DNA from: Planctomycetota bacterium
Lineage (GTDB): Bacteria > Planctomycetota > Phycisphaerae > UBA1845
Direction: 5' to 3'
NCBI GenBank assembly: GCA_016200265.1
Contig: JACQFE010000033.1
Location: 1-64,000 of the forward strand
DNA: 64,000 nt
In this document: positions 27,270-36,567 of the stretch, piece by piece
Position numbering within the stretch: position 1 is the stretch's first letter
Layout: each line of letters begins with the position of its first letter
Position numbers and translations under genes: made by a program
Notes under the pieces: generated by a model
Databases searched by the model: none
What the model was told of the DNA's origin: nothing
What the model saw: only the letters and a program-made list of their open reading frames with translations

Positions 27270-28888
27270 GGCCGAGACTCCGTGGATTTTTTCACGCCGA
27301 CTTCATAATTCAACACGGTAACCCGAAAGTCCTGCCAGAACGGATACTTCTCGCCCTTTTTCTCGGTCTGCGCGCCGGCCGACACCTCGAACCTTTGTTG
27401 CGTGCGACCTTCGCGCCGAAACTCGCGAAATTTCTGTTCCACGTTGGCAGCTGTTTCGCGAGTCGCCGCTTTCGTCTTCAACAGGATCTCGCCGTCTTTT
27501 TGCAGCAAATCCACCTGCGTCAGCACCAATTCCCTCGTGTCGGGCAAACAATTCAACACGTCCAGGAGCACATCGACCCACACCAGTTGTCGATCGTCGA
27601 AGCCGTGAATGATGTCCATGACTTCGAGCAGCTTCTTGCCGTCGGACTTCTTCGTGGTCAGCTCGCTGATCTGATTATCCAACTCGACAAGGCGTGCCCG
27701 GGCCGGCGCCGTCGTTCGAACAAACCAAACCACCACCGCAATCACAAACAGCGCCGCGATCGCTCCAACCTTCGGGGCAATGCGCAATCGCGTTTGAGTC
27801 CGCGAGACCATCCGCTTGGGATGCAGAAAATCGAATTGCAACGAACCCGCGTCGGCATGACCGAGTACAAGCCCCAGGCTCGCGGCGAATGCCGACGCCG
27901 CCGCGCCCTCCTGCGCCTCCCAGCCGAACGATGAGGCCGGATTGTAAAGCTCCGCGGGGATGCCGAGCCTCTTCTGCATGGCCTCCGCCAGCGCTTCCTC
28001 CACGCCCGAATCACCGGCGATCAACGCATGGTCGATTTGTGCGCCCACGTCGTCCGCGCGATACGCCTCAATCGAGCGAGTGACTTCAACAAGCAACGAT
28101 TGAATAATGCCGCCGGATTCCATGGCCGTCGGCGTCGAAGGGAATTCGCGAGCTGATGGTTCACCAAACGCCCCATCGTCCACGGCCTGGGGCATGGCCA
28201 GCCGCAATTCGCCGCTGCGGACTTCTCGCGACTCGCGGGCATCCACAGGAATCGCGACGGAAGCGGCCCGCGAGAACGACAATGCGGAGTCGCGAATGAA
28301 GTCGATTTCCGTCAGCGCCGGGCGCACGTCGATGAACACCACGCGCTCCGGCATCGCGAAGCGGAGCTGGGCGCACGCCGCGATCTTGTTGGCATAGGGA
28401 CGCAGCCCGATGCGATCGAGCTTCAGTCCTGCCGCCTCGATCGTCGCTTCATATTGCTGCAACACTTCGCGGCGGATGGCCGCCACAAGAACGTCCTGAT
28501 TGGACGCCTCGACTTTTCCGCCGGACACGGCAAAATCGATGACCGCCTCGCCGGCCGCGAACGGCAATTCTTTCGCGATTTGAATTTGCACAATTCCGGG
28601 CAAATCCTCGGTCCGGGCCGCCGGCAGTGAGAGCAGCTTCAGAATCGCCTGATCGCGCGGCACGTCCACGATCGTGTGCTTCGTGCTGATGCCTTCCTGC
28701 TCCAGCGTGCGGCGGATGTGTCCGCCAAGTTGTGTGGGATCATTGACATCCACATCCGGACCGATCGCAACGGAAAGAATACGATCGATCTTCACCCCGC
28801 GCTTTCCAATCTGCGCATGGACAATCCGCAGGGTGCGAATGTCCCAATCGAGAGCGAGTATCTTTCGATGTCGTGCGTTAGTGGACAC
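27266..28888 (-). CDS. gspL: GspL: actin-like PilM domain fused to PilN-like domain
   Basis: An inner-membrane platform protein of the type II secretion/type IV pilus family. The GTG at 28888 is chosen; a TTG at 28936 would reach deep into gspK. The first ~365 residues are actin-like: KILALDWDIRTLRIVHAQIG, then VDVPRDQAILKLLSLP and KELPFAAGEAVIDFAV, typical of PilM/GspL. A membrane helix (AIAALFVIAVVVWFV) follows near residues 371-391. The C-terminal 150 residues have the PilN layout, with a coiled coil and the segment LDVLNCLPDTRELVLTQVDL. It would recruit the assembly ATPase at the membrane, though no gspE lies in this window. It overlaps the end of gspK by 11 bases and shares an ATGA with gspM. 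Confidence 0.8.
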   Translation of the reverse strand: MSTNARHRKILALDWDIRTLRIVHAQIGKRGVKIDRILSVAIGPDVDVNDPTQLGGHIRRTLEQEGISTKHTIVDVPRDQAILKLLSLPAARTEDLPGIVQIQIAKELPFAAGEAVIDFAVSGGKVEASNQDVLVAAIRREVLQQYEATIEAAGLKLDRIGLRPYANKIAACAQLRFAMPERVVFIDVRPALTEIDFIRDSALSFSRAASVAIPVDARESREVRSGELRLAMPQAVDDGAFGEPSAREFPSTPTAMESGGIIQSLLVEVTRSIEAYRADDVGAQIDHALIAGDSGVEEALAEAMQKRLGIPAELYNPASSFGWEAQEGAAASAFAASLGLVLGHADAGSLQFDFLHPKRMVSRTQTRLRIAPKVGAIAALFVIAVVVWFVRTTAPARARLVELDNQISELTTKKSDGKKLLEVMDIIHGFDDRQLVWVDVLLDVLNCLPDTRELVLTQVDLLQKDGEILLKTKAATRETAANVEQKFREFRREGRTQQRFEVSAGAQTEKKGEKYPFWQDFRVTVLNYEVGVKKSTESRP

Positions 28889-31160
28889 GTCGAATCTTTT
28901 TTGCGTCTTCCTCGCGAATCGGGAAGTGACCTCCAAGGTAGCTCACATCCCGATAGTAAATCGTCTGGGCCACCGGCCCGTTCAGCTCCACAATCGCCTG
29001 CAAGCGGGTGACCATTCCCTGAAAATCGGAATATCCCAGCGACTCGACGGTGAACTGCTGGCCTCGCGCTGTAATTGCGTTGGCGATCTTGTCGAACGCA
29101 TACTTATCCATGACGCCTTCCGTCACCAACCACGCTGTCGTCGAGGCCGTCTTCGCATCGAGCCCATCGCGCACTTTCAAAATACCATCAAGATGCTCCG
29201 GGGTCAGTCCTTCAATACATTCCAGCACCAGTCGAGGGGCCGTGTTGATATTGATCAATCCCGGGACTTTTTTCTGCTGCGGAGCCACCATTGTCAGGTG
29301 GTCCATCAACAGCGGCAAATCCTCGTTCGTAAGCGGACTATCGACATCACGACCGTCCATCTTGGCGCCGAAGAGCAAAGCGGCCGGACTTTGCGCCTTC
29401 GGTTTGCCGTCGCCCTGTTGACCCTGTCCGGTCCCATCACCTTGTTTTCCGGCGCCGGGCTGTCCGCCTTCCTGCCCACCGCTTTGCCCGCTACCCGGCT
29501 GACCGTTCTGCTGTCCGCCGGTTTGTCCACCGCCGGGCTGACCCGACTGCGGATTCGAGCCGCCGGTGCCACTACCTTTACCCGCACCGGCATCACCGGA
29601 CGCACCTGTCGGTGGGTTTCCCGTTCCGGGATTTCCAGTGCCCGGATTTCCAGTGCTGCCACTGGGGTTCGTTTGTCCACTCGGTGTGCCGGCAGGCCTT
29701 TGACCGCCGCCGCCTGCCGTCTGCGTCACTTGCCTCGAAACCGCTCCCGCCGGAGGACTCCCGTTTCCTGCCGTATCAACCTTAACCTTCGCACCTGCAA
29801 CCACTTTCACGTTGAGTCCCATGAAATTCACAGATCTTTGACTGCCCTCGATCGACGATGTACCACCCGATGAAGGTTGCTTAGGCAATCCAGTAGGGGG
29901 CTTCGATCCACCACTTGGGATAGTCGTGCCTCCTCCTTTCGTTGAACCGGGTCCATTTTGGCCTCCCGATTGAGAACCAGACCCACCAGTCCCGCCGGTT
30001 GGCGCACCTGTGCCGTCTCCCTCTTGATCGCCGTCCTGCGGCGAACCGCCTTGCTGTCCGCTCTGCTGTCCTGAGTCTTGTTGCCCGTTGCCGTTCTGGC
30101 CGCCGGGTTGACCATTGTTTTGCCCACCTCCCGGTTGACCGCCCACTCCCTGTTGAAAGAGCGAGCGTGATGCGTTCACAATGTAATCCACCTTGGTCGG
30201 CGCATCCGGGAACGCAATGGTCAGTTCAGTGCGAAGCGCGTCCTGATCGGCCAGTAGATACACCCTTTGACGATTGTCATTCGCGATGTTGGTCTCGGTG
30301 GACCAGGCCGTAACATACTGTGCAAGCCCGCGATTGAGCAGACCGTCCTGATTATCCGGCGGAAATGACTTGTCGCCGTCATTCTCGTTCGGCGTCAGCA
30401 ACCCATTCTGATCGAAATCCTCACCCCATAGAATTTGCGGCGTGACGCCTTTCACCAACAACAGTTCCTCGACCGTCGTGAACGGGCCATTCTTCACTCG
30501 ATACGGATGGACTTTCAGTTCTTCGTAATACTTTCCTTCCGTATCACCGGCCTCACTTCGCGGCGTCGAATCCGTATCCCGCCAATCCAGAATGGCCGCC
30601 ACGATTTCTTTCGGATTAATCGTTTGATCTCCGAGCGTCACCTGTGTGATCAGGTGCAGAAGCTGGGCTTCGGTGCACGTGTTAATGTTCAGCTTCGATG
30701 ATTCATCCGTGACGCCAAATCGAATGTAGTCGCGGTCGTCCGTGGGATCGTCGGCCACCACGCTGAATCGGTACACCATCGTCTCATCAATTTCCTGATT
30801 CGTCCCCGAAATGCGCGAGTCCTGGCCATTTGCCCACACGATGATGCGATTCAGCATGTCGGGATTGTTGTACCACGTGTTGCGATCGAATCGCGACGCC
30901 AGCAGCAGGTTCTTCGCCCGTTCGATCCCCGCTTCGGCCGCCAATCGCGTCTGCAAACGGCCAGCACCCGACTGAGTGGCCGCAAAGTCGGCGTGAATCT
31001 GGAACGCAAACGCAGCACTGAGCAGCCCGATCATCACCAGCACGAAGAGGACCACCGGAAGAATTACCGCGCGGCGCGACTGCCTCTTGTCAAATTGCCG
31101 ATTGCCAATTGGCAATTCCGACGTTTTGACGTTTTGACGTTTCGACGTTTCGCCTTTCAC
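28878..31160 (-). CDS. gspK: GspK minor pseudopilin with large G/Q/S-rich insertion and repeat-derived leader
   Basis: The tip pseudopilin. The hydrophobic segment RRAVILPVVLFVLVMIGLL is the class III leader, followed by the GspK alpha domain (SSKLNINTCTEAQLLHLITQ) and a second SAM-like segment (LININTAPRLVLECIEGLTP). It has 760 residues; typical GspK is about 330. The excess is mostly a Gly/Gln/Ser/Pro-rich low-complexity stretch at residues about 340-590 (GGQNGNGQQDSGQQSGQQ and similar). The GTG start at 31160 overlaps the gspJ stop (GTGA). The next 27 codons (KGETSKRQNVKTSELPIGNR and on) are encoded by dispersed repeats (31093-31152), giving an abnormally long prepilin leader. Confidence 0.82.
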   Translation of the reverse strand: MKGETSKRQNVKTSELPIGNRQFDKRQSRRAVILPVVLFVLVMIGLLSAAFAFQIHADFAATQSGAGRLQTRLAAEAGIERAKNLLLASRFDRNTWYNNPDMLNRIIVWANGQDSRISGTNQEIDETMVYRFSVVADDPTDDRDYIRFGVTDESSKLNINTCTEAQLLHLITQVTLGDQTINPKEIVAAILDWRDTDSTPRSEAGDTEGKYYEELKVHPYRVKNGPFTTVEELLLVKGVTPQILWGEDFDQNGLLTPNENDGDKSFPPDNQDGLLNRGLAQYVTAWSTETNIANDNRQRVYLLADQDALRTELTIAFPDAPTKVDYIVNASRSLFQQGVGGQPGGGQNNGQPGGQNGNGQQDSGQQSGQQGGSPQDGDQEGDGTGAPTGGTGGSGSQSGGQNGPGSTKGGGTTIPSGGSKPPTGLPKQPSSGGTSSIEGSQRSVNFMGLNVKVVAGAKVKVDTAGNGSPPAGAVSRQVTQTAGGGGQRPAGTPSGQTNPSGSTGNPGTGNPGTGNPPTGASGDAGAGKGSGTGGSNPQSGQPGGGQTGGQQNGQPGSGQSGGQEGGQPGAGKQGDGTGQGQQGDGKPKAQSPAALLFGAKMDGRDVDSPLTNEDLPLLMDHLTMVAPQQKKVPGLININTAPRLVLECIEGLTPEHLDGILKVRDGLDAKTASTTAWLVTEGVMDKYAFDKIANAITARGQQFTVESLGYSDFQGMVTRLQAIVELNGPVAQTIYYRDVSYLGGHFPIREEDAKKIRRVH

Positions 31161-32332
31161 GGCGTTCCCTCCTTGCTCGCCTTGTTGAGCTGCTCGACGA
31201 CGTTCTGGCCTTCGCGAGTCACGCGGGAGCGAAAGAGCGGATCAGAGGGTGCGATGCGCACAACGGTGGAATATTGGTCTCCAGCCAATGGGAAGCAATC
31301 CACGGGATCCTTGTTCAGGCACGTGCAGAACTCGTCGTTCCATTGCTCTTTGCTAATTTGACCGCCCGTGGTGTCATCCAAGGGAGCGTGCGACACAAAT
31401 CCCACCGTGATCATCACCATCTGCGGAAGTGGATTTTCGCCCGATACTTCCCATTGGTCCCACCATGTCTTGCCGTCAAAGTAGCAAAAGCGAAGATAAT
31501 GAATCTCCGGTGCATAGAGTTCTTCCCAGTTGATGTCCGGTTGAAGTGAGACGTCGCCGTTGTTCTCCGTGGCCGCCTGATCCGACATCAACGAATTCAG
31601 CAAATCCTCCGCCGCTTGATCGGCGCTCGGCTCGGAATCGTCGCCGATTCCGTCGCTGCCGGGTGGATTGCCGCTCTTTTGGCCACCACCGGTTTGAGCA
31701 CCGCTGCCGGTCTTGCCCGTTCCTGAACCGCTGCCGGATTTGCCGCCGCCGTGACCCTGCTTCGATTGATCGCCGTCTTGTTTTCCATTCTTTCCGCCGC
31801 TTTGATTCGGATCCGTCGGTTGGGTCGTTCTTGATTTCATCGAAGGATCGAACGGCTTTGGTGAGAGGATCTCGACCCGGGCCAATCCAAGCGCTTCAGG
31901 AAAGCCGTCAGGATTCCGAACGTCGGGATGCCGTGCGATGCTGTACGTGACCTTTTCAAGGTCATAGACGCCCGCCGGAATTTCATCGTACGCGCGGACG
32001 GCCGCCAGCGCCGCCGTCGGCACCCGGGAATTGAGCAGCCAGATCTGTTCCTTTCCACCGGTGATTCCCACGCGACCTTCCACGTCCACCGAACTTGCCT
32101 GCCGGATTTCCGTGGCGATTCGTTCCACCACGACTCGCGCCAGCCTTAACTTGTCGGCCTCTTTGAGATCGCGGTCCCGCGTCTCCACCGACGATGAATA
32201 AAACCAATAGGTCATCGTCGAAAGAATGACCAGCAGGCCCATGGCCAATAGGACTTCCAGAAGCGTGACCGCCCGGTGCGTGCGTCCGTAGCAACCCCAA
32301 GAAAATCGTTGATGTTGCGTCCTGTGTTTCAT
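31157..32332 (-). CDS. gspJ: GspJ-like minor pseudopilin
   Basis: A 391-residue prepilin. The leader RTHRA precedes VTLLEVLLAMGLLVIL, with Glu at position +5 of the expected mature protein. The -1 residue is Ala rather than the usual Gly, which prepilin peptidase can tolerate. The body contains ADKLRLARVVVERIATEIRQ and a C-terminal MVMITVGFVSHAPLDD region, as in GspJ. A G/S/K-rich low-complexity insert (GGKSGSGSGTGKTGSGAQTG) occupies residues about 167-237. It starts two bases after the gspI stop and shares a GTGA with gspK. GspJ forms the tip complex with GspI and GspK. Confidence 0.75.
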   Translation of the reverse strand: MKHRTQHQRFSWGCYGRTHRAVTLLEVLLAMGLLVILSTMTYWFYSSSVETRDRDLKEADKLRLARVVVERIATEIRQASSVDVEGRVGITGGKEQIWLLNSRVPTAALAAVRAYDEIPAGVYDLEKVTYSIARHPDVRNPDGFPEALGLARVEILSPKPFDPSMKSRTTQPTDPNQSGGKNGKQDGDQSKQGHGGGKSGSGSGTGKTGSGAQTGGGQKSGNPPGSDGIGDDSEPSADQAAEDLLNSLMSDQAATENNGDVSLQPDINWEELYAPEIHYLRFCYFDGKTWWDQWEVSGENPLPQMVMITVGFVSHAPLDDTTGGQISKEQWNDEFCTCLNKDPVDCFPLAGDQYSTVVRIAPSDPLFRSRVTREGQNVVEQLNKASKEGTP

Positions 32333-32334
32333 TT

Positions 32335-33342
32335 CTAGGGCTTTCCGCTCGCGCCACTCTTTGGGTTCGATCCCTGCCCCGAACCGCCCTTCAGTGGTCC
32401 GTTCGATTGCCGATTACCCTCTCCCAAGCCACTTGATCCCTGACCGGACGAACCGGATCCGGAACCTTTAGGATTCGACGATGGGCCGCCATCCTTTCCA
32501 CCACCGCCGCCGGCCGCATTTTCCAAATCACCCAAAAGCCCGGCGTCCTTCAGTTGCTTGAGCACGTCCGGCGGAATCAATTGTTCCAGTTGATCGATGT
32601 TCGCGCCGGGGAACAGCTTGATCGCAACCGGAAGTGCTTTAAGAAGCTGTTCGGAATCCAGTGTGGCCAGACAAGTCGGATTGAATGTTCCGCCGTCAAA
32701 ACAGGGAATCTGATTGTCGCTCACCTTTTGATTGAGATCGGTCAGCTCCTTATCCGTCATTCCGAAGTCGGCCTGCAGATCGAGCGGCTTGGGGTTCGGA
32801 TGAAACGCGTAGGCGTCGAAGATGGCGTCCGCTTTCTTATAGTCGAACGTATCCGGCTGATATCTCTCTTCGCGGATTTTGTACAAGACCGATAGCTGCT
32901 GCCGAAAGATTCCATCCAGACTCGTCGGCTGCGTTGTCAGCCGCCAGCCCCAATCCGGATACCGCGGACCGAAATCACCCTCCTGCACTTCCGCGATCGT
33001 GTCGAGCTTCACCAGTCCAAGATCGAGATAGGCAAGCTGCTGCTCGGCCAACATCAGCGCTTTCGTCTTGAGCCGCATCTTGCGAATCGAAACGTCGGTA
33101 TCCTGAATCTGCGCCCCGATCACGGCCAGTCCGACGACAAGCAGCCCGACGGCAATCACGGTTTCGAGCATAATGTAGCCGCGCCTTCGGCGCGAATGGC
33201 GAACAGCGAATGGCAAAGATCGAAGATCGAAGATCGAAGATCGAAGGGGGAGCGCAAAGATTCTCTTTACGCCAGCTTCGTTGCCTCGTTGCCTCGTTGC
33301 CTTGTTGCATTCCGCAATTGACAATCGGCAATCGTCTTTCAC
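32335..33342 (-). CDS. gspI: GspI-like minor pseudopilin with repeat-derived leader
   Basis: A 335-residue prepilin. The cleavage site is RRRRG/YIMLETVIAVGLLVVG with Glu at +5. The GTG at 33342 overlaps the gspH stop (GTGA), but the leader would then be 54 residues long and its first 45 codons are dispersed-repeat DNA (33188-33338: blocks like TTGCCTCGTTGCC, GATCGAA tandems, GCAAAGATTCTCTTT). A TTG nearer the cleavage site is an alternative start. The middle matches the GspI layout: KTKALMLAEQQLAYLDLGLV. The last 65 residues are G/S-rich (GGGGGKDGGPSSNPKGSGSG). It is the third prepilin gene of the cluster. Its identity is supported by order and length of the conserved core. Confidence 0.68.
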   Translation of the reverse strand: MKDDCRLSIAECNKATRQRGNEAGVKRIFALPLRSSIFDLRSLPFAVRHSRRRRGYIMLETVIAVGLLVVGLAVIGAQIQDTDVSIRKMRLKTKALMLAEQQLAYLDLGLVKLDTIAEVQEGDFGPRYPDWGWRLTTQPTSLDGIFRQQLSVLYKIREERYQPDTFDYKKADAIFDAYAFHPNPKPLDLQADFGMTDKELTDLNQKVSDNQIPCFDGGTFNPTCLATLDSEQLLKALPVAIKLFPGANIDQLEQLIPPDVLKQLKDAGLLGDLENAAGGGGGKDGGPSSNPKGSGSGSSGQGSSGLGEGNRQSNGPLKGGSGQGSNPKSGASGKP

Positions 33343-34154
33343 GGATGTCCCCCCACATTCCGCAACTCCAGCACGTCATTCTCCGTGAGTTGTCGCGGAT
33401 CGAGGAAGTCCTTTCGCAGCACCGCAGGCCAGCCCTTCTCAAGAAAAAGGTCCAACTCCTCATCGTGGAATGGCCGCTGCAACCAGCCGAGCCCCGTCAA
33501 TCCTTCCATGATGACCTGCACACGCGGGTACTCGATCGAGGTCTCCAATTCTTGCAGGCGCACATGGTCGGGGGCCTTGGTGAGCAGAAATGTGATCCAG
33601 TCCGTCGTACCGTCCGGTTCGAATTCGACCGGCGGACGGTCCGGATCGTACTCCGGCATTTCATTCTGTAACTTCAGCGTCTTTTCAATGTCCTCGCCGG
33701 TCTGATCGCGACGGGCCTTCATCACATCGATCGAGGGCTTGCCGAGAAAGATTCCCGCACATCGCACTTCGCCAAGAAACGTGTCTCCGACCGCCCACGG
33801 CGAAGTAACGCGAACAAAGACTTCGGGATTGTGAATCGGGTCTCCCTCGCGTTCGACGATCGGCTGACGATCGTCGCTCTCTTTGGTCTTGCTCTTTTCT
33901 TTCGTCGTCGGAAAACGCAGCCGATAACGCTTGCCTTCGAAGGCCGCATTGGCGCGAATCAATCCAACGAGCGACCGTAGTTGATTCGCCGACGTGGGAA
34001 GTTCCTCTCGCTTCCGCTGCTCAAAAAATGGCGGCAAGGCCATTGCCCCAATGAGCAACAGCAGTCCCACAACCAGAATCAGCTCAAGAAGTGTGAATGC
34101 GCCACGGAAGACAAAACGAGTCGCATTCGGTGAGCTGACGGGGACTCGTTTCAT
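33339..34154 (-). CDS. gspH: GspH-like pseudopilin
   Basis: A 271-residue prepilin with leader FVFRGA and mature start FTLLELILVVGLLLLIGAMA; Glu at +5 is present and the residue before the cleavage site is Ala. The following helix runs QRKREELPTSANQLRSLVGL, as in GspH/FimT proteins. The soluble domain is longer than usual (GspH is about 150-200 residues) and ends in LTENDVLELRNVGGHP. ATG at 34154. It is separated from gspG by about 290 bases of repeat-rich DNA, including family F4 at 34216-34248. Its stop overlaps the GTG of gspI. Confidence 0.7.
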   Translation of the reverse strand: MKRVPVSSPNATRFVFRGAFTLLELILVVGLLLLIGAMALPPFFEQRKREELPTSANQLRSLVGLIRANAAFEGKRYRLRFPTTKEKSKTKESDDRQPIVEREGDPIHNPEVFVRVTSPWAVGDTFLGEVRCAGIFLGKPSIDVMKARRDQTGEDIEKTLKLQNEMPEYDPDRPPVEFEPDGTTDWITFLLTKAPDHVRLQELETSIEYPRVQVIMEGLTGLGWLQRPFHDEELDLFLEKGWPAVLRKDFLDPRQLTENDVLELRNVGGHP

Positions 34155-34215
34155 ATTGTTTCATTCCTGCCACGCAGAAATCGGGCAGAGCCACGAGCTG
34201 AACGCTGCAACTTTT

Positions 34216-34248
34216 CAGTCCCCCAGCCCAAGGGCTGGGGCACCCTGC
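34216..34248. repeat. Dispersed palindromic repeat F4, copy 1
   Basis: CAGTCCCCCAGCCCAAGGGC followed by TGGGGCACCCTGC, a hairpin-forming repeat. Close copies are at 58185-58217 and 63528-63560, both inside protein-coding genes. This copy is intergenic between gspG and gspH and is followed by GATCGAA-type repeats to about 34440. Confidence 0.88.
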
Positions 34249-34442
34249 GAAGATCGAACAGCGAATGGCGAAGATCGAAAAAATAATTGCCATCCTCAAA
34301 TTCGATCTTCAAAATTCGCTCTTCGCTCTTTCGCCAAACTCTTCCCTTCGCTCACGCTCCAGGCTCTGATCAGGGCTCTAGCGCACGGGAATCTTTGCGC
34401 TCCCCGTGTTTCGACTCTTCGATCTTTCGACGTTTCGACTTT

Positions 34443-34907
34443 TCAGCGCTCGATCCAATTCTTCACGTCGTCGCTGCCGGCCTTTCCACCGTCGTCCTTC
34501 CCGTCGATGCCGTTGCTCCAAAGATCATATTCTTCGGTGTTGATCTCCCCTGGGCTCCGATAGTGGTAGTTATTTCCCCACGGATCCTTGAGCTGCTCAT
34601 ACGGACCATCAAGATACGGGCCTTCATAACGCGGATCTTCCTTCTTCTTCTCCTTCGGCTGATAGAGGGCCGCCAACCCTTCCTGCGTATCGGGATACTT
34701 GCCCATGCTCCATTTGTAGGAATCGAGCGCCTTTCCCAGCAGGCCATTCTTCAGAATTGAGGCCTTGGCTAGATTGACCTTCGCGCTGTTGGCCGAGCCG
34801 ATCAAATTGGGAATGGCGAAAGCGGCCAGCACCGCGAGAATTCCCGCCACCAGAAGGATTTCCATGAGCGTAAAGCCTTTGCGTCTTTGATTCATACGTC
34901 TTCGCAT
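34443..34907 (-). CDS. gspG: GspG major pseudopilin
   Basis: The main subunit of the periplasmic pseudopilus. The ATG at 34907 is preceded by GGAG at nine bases; a GTG at 34922 is a possible longer start. The leader MRRRMNQRRKG is followed by FTLMEILLVAGILAVLAAFA, with cleavage after Gly and Glu at +5. The mature protein has the GspG features GKYPDTQEGLAAL, DPWGNNYHYRSPGE and DLWSNGIDGKDDGG; the last is the calcium-binding loop region. It is 154 residues, a normal length. It lies 119 bases after gspF, with a dispersed repeat (CAGTTATCAG type, 34928-34956) between. Confidence 0.93.
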   Translation of the reverse strand: MRRRMNQRRKGFTLMEILLVAGILAVLAAFAIPNLIGSANSAKVNLAKASILKNGLLGKALDSYKWSMGKYPDTQEGLAALYQPKEKKKEDPRYEGPYLDGPYEQLKDPWGNNYHYRSPGEINTEEYDLWSNGIDGKDDGGKAGSDDVKNWIER

Positions 34908-35026
34908 GTTTTGCATCTCCACGAAAGTTTTCAGTTATCAGCAGCCAGTTGTCAGGTACATTGCCTGATTTGTTAACAGTGAAAAAGTTCCTTCATTCAG
35001 CATTCGCAATTCCGCATTCGCCATTC

Positions 35027-36223
35027 CTACGACACACCCGTCCCCATCGTCAGAATTGGCAACAGCAGTGCCACCATGATGCACCCCACAACGACGGCCA
35101 TCACCAAGAGCAATAGCGGCTCCAGCACGCGAACGCCGAGGTCAATCGCTCGGGCCGTGCGGACTTCATTCGTATCGGCGATCTGCACCAGCACCGTCTC
35201 CAGATTATTACTCTCCTCCGCCACCGCGATCATGTCCAGAATCGCCGGCGGAAATAGCCCACTTTCATTCAGTGGAGCAGACAAGGCCGCGCCCTTTTTC
35301 ACGCTTTCGGCGGCCTTATCAATCACTTCGCCGAGAATCTCATTACCGGCCGAATCCTTGGCAATGCGAAGGGCCTGCAAGATCGGCACGCCGTTGTGCA
35401 GCAGCGTCCCCAGGATTCGGCAGAACCGGCAAATCGCCACCATGGTGATGATATTGCCCAAAATCGGGGCCGAGAGCTTGATTCTCTCAAACGTCCGCCG
35501 ACCCATGTCCGTCTTGATCCACGTCACGGCACTGGCCACCACAAACGCCACACCCAGCAGCAATCCGAGGTAATGATCGCGGAGAAGATCGCACACGGCG
35601 AACACGAACTTCGTCAGAACGTTAAACGTCTCAGGCCGCAAATGCGAACGAAGCTTCGGCACAACGACCGTAAGCAAGAAGATCACCACGCCCGACCCGA
35701 AGAATACCAGGATCGATGGATACACCATCGCTCCACGAACCTTATTCCGAAGTTCGTCCTGCCGCTCCAAAAAGATCGCGATGCGCTGCAGCACGTCTTC
35801 AAGGAACCCGCCTTGCTCACCGGCGCGAACCATCGATGACTGTAGCGGCGTAAATGCCACTGGATGCTTCGCCATCGCGTCACCGAGCGACATACCGCCG
35901 GCCACATCCTCTCGAAGTTCCTTTACGATTTGCGAGAGCGTGCCCTTTGATCCCTTGCCGGAAAGTACGTCCAGCGCTCGCAGCATCGGCACGCCGGCTT
36001 TCAGCAAGTCCGCAAGCTGCGAGAAGAACGTCGTCAGGTGGGCAAGCTTAATTCGCCGCATCCCGAACGCCCGTTTACTCTGCTCGAGGCCTTCCTTGAC
36101 CTGAATCGGGAAAAGGGCCTGCTCATCGAGCAAGCGCAGTGCAACTAGATAGTTCTCCGCAGTAAGAACCCCAGTCACCTGCTGACCGCCTTCTTTGACG
36201 GCCTTATAGGTAAAGCTCGGCAC
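35027..36223 (-). CDS. gspF: GspF inner-membrane platform protein
   Basis: A 398-residue polytopic inner-membrane protein of the type II secretion/pilus assembly platform. The start GTG at 36223 (VPSFTYKAVKEGGQQVTG) matches the conserved family N-terminus; GGGGA lies just upstream, and a longer start at 36250 is possible. Two GspF domains are seen, at about residues 62-185 (FFSQLADLLKAGVPMLRALD) and 265-390 (FCRILGTLLHNGVPILQALR). Three membrane segments are at about 160-185, 215-235 and 365-390. It is the first gene of the cluster in transcription order. Its usual neighbour, the ATPase gene gspE, is not upstream of it. Confidence 0.93.
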   Translation of the reverse strand: MPSFTYKAVKEGGQQVTGVLTAENYLVALRLLDEQALFPIQVKEGLEQSKRAFGMRRIKLAHLTTFFSQLADLLKAGVPMLRALDVLSGKGSKGTLSQIVKELREDVAGGMSLGDAMAKHPVAFTPLQSSMVRAGEQGGFLEDVLQRIAIFLERQDELRNKVRGAMVYPSILVFFGSGVVIFLLTVVVPKLRSHLRPETFNVLTKFVFAVCDLLRDHYLGLLLGVAFVVASAVTWIKTDMGRRTFERIKLSAPILGNIITMVAICRFCRILGTLLHNGVPILQALRIAKDSAGNEILGEVIDKAAESVKKGAALSAPLNESGLFPPAILDMIAVAEESNNLETVLVQIADTNEVRTARAIDLGVRVLEPLLLLVMAVVVGCIMVALLLPILTMGTGVS

Positions 36224-36567
36224 GCTAAAATCCCCGACGCAAGTACACAAGAAAACAGCCTGACATGGTTTATACCACCCGAAACCCCGCAGATTGCAAC
36301 CACCCGCCCGTCCGCTAACCGAAATGACTCAACCCATTCTGATTCGACGAAATTAGGCCTTGATAGGGGGATAAGTCCCACAGGCTCCCGAAACATCGGC
36401 CCGCTGCACGCTCAGAATTTGATCCAACCATCAGGCGAGTTACCGAATCGTAGCAGCTAACGCGTTGCACGTGTGCGATCTGCTGCCGATAATGAGAGAG
36501 TTTCGAATCGGGTGCCTGCACCCATCCGTCCAGATCGGCAACAGCACCTATGCCCGGAGATGACCTG
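36224..36567. other. Divergent intergenic region upstream of the secretion cluster
   Basis: 344 bases between gspF (minus) and the permease gene (plus), with no gene I can support. It must hold the promoters of both. Read on the minus strand it contains a possible stem region around 36362-36410 (GGGAGCCTGTGGGACTTATC), but I recognise no known riboswitch or small RNA in it. Unlike most gaps in this window it is free of the dispersed repeats. Confidence 0.5.

Noticed and set aside
33188..33340. CRISPR-like array of short repeats (GATCGAA, TTGCCTCG units)
   Set aside because: Units are 7-13 bases in direct tandem with no spacers, and no cas genes are present; this is dispersed/tandem repeat DNA.
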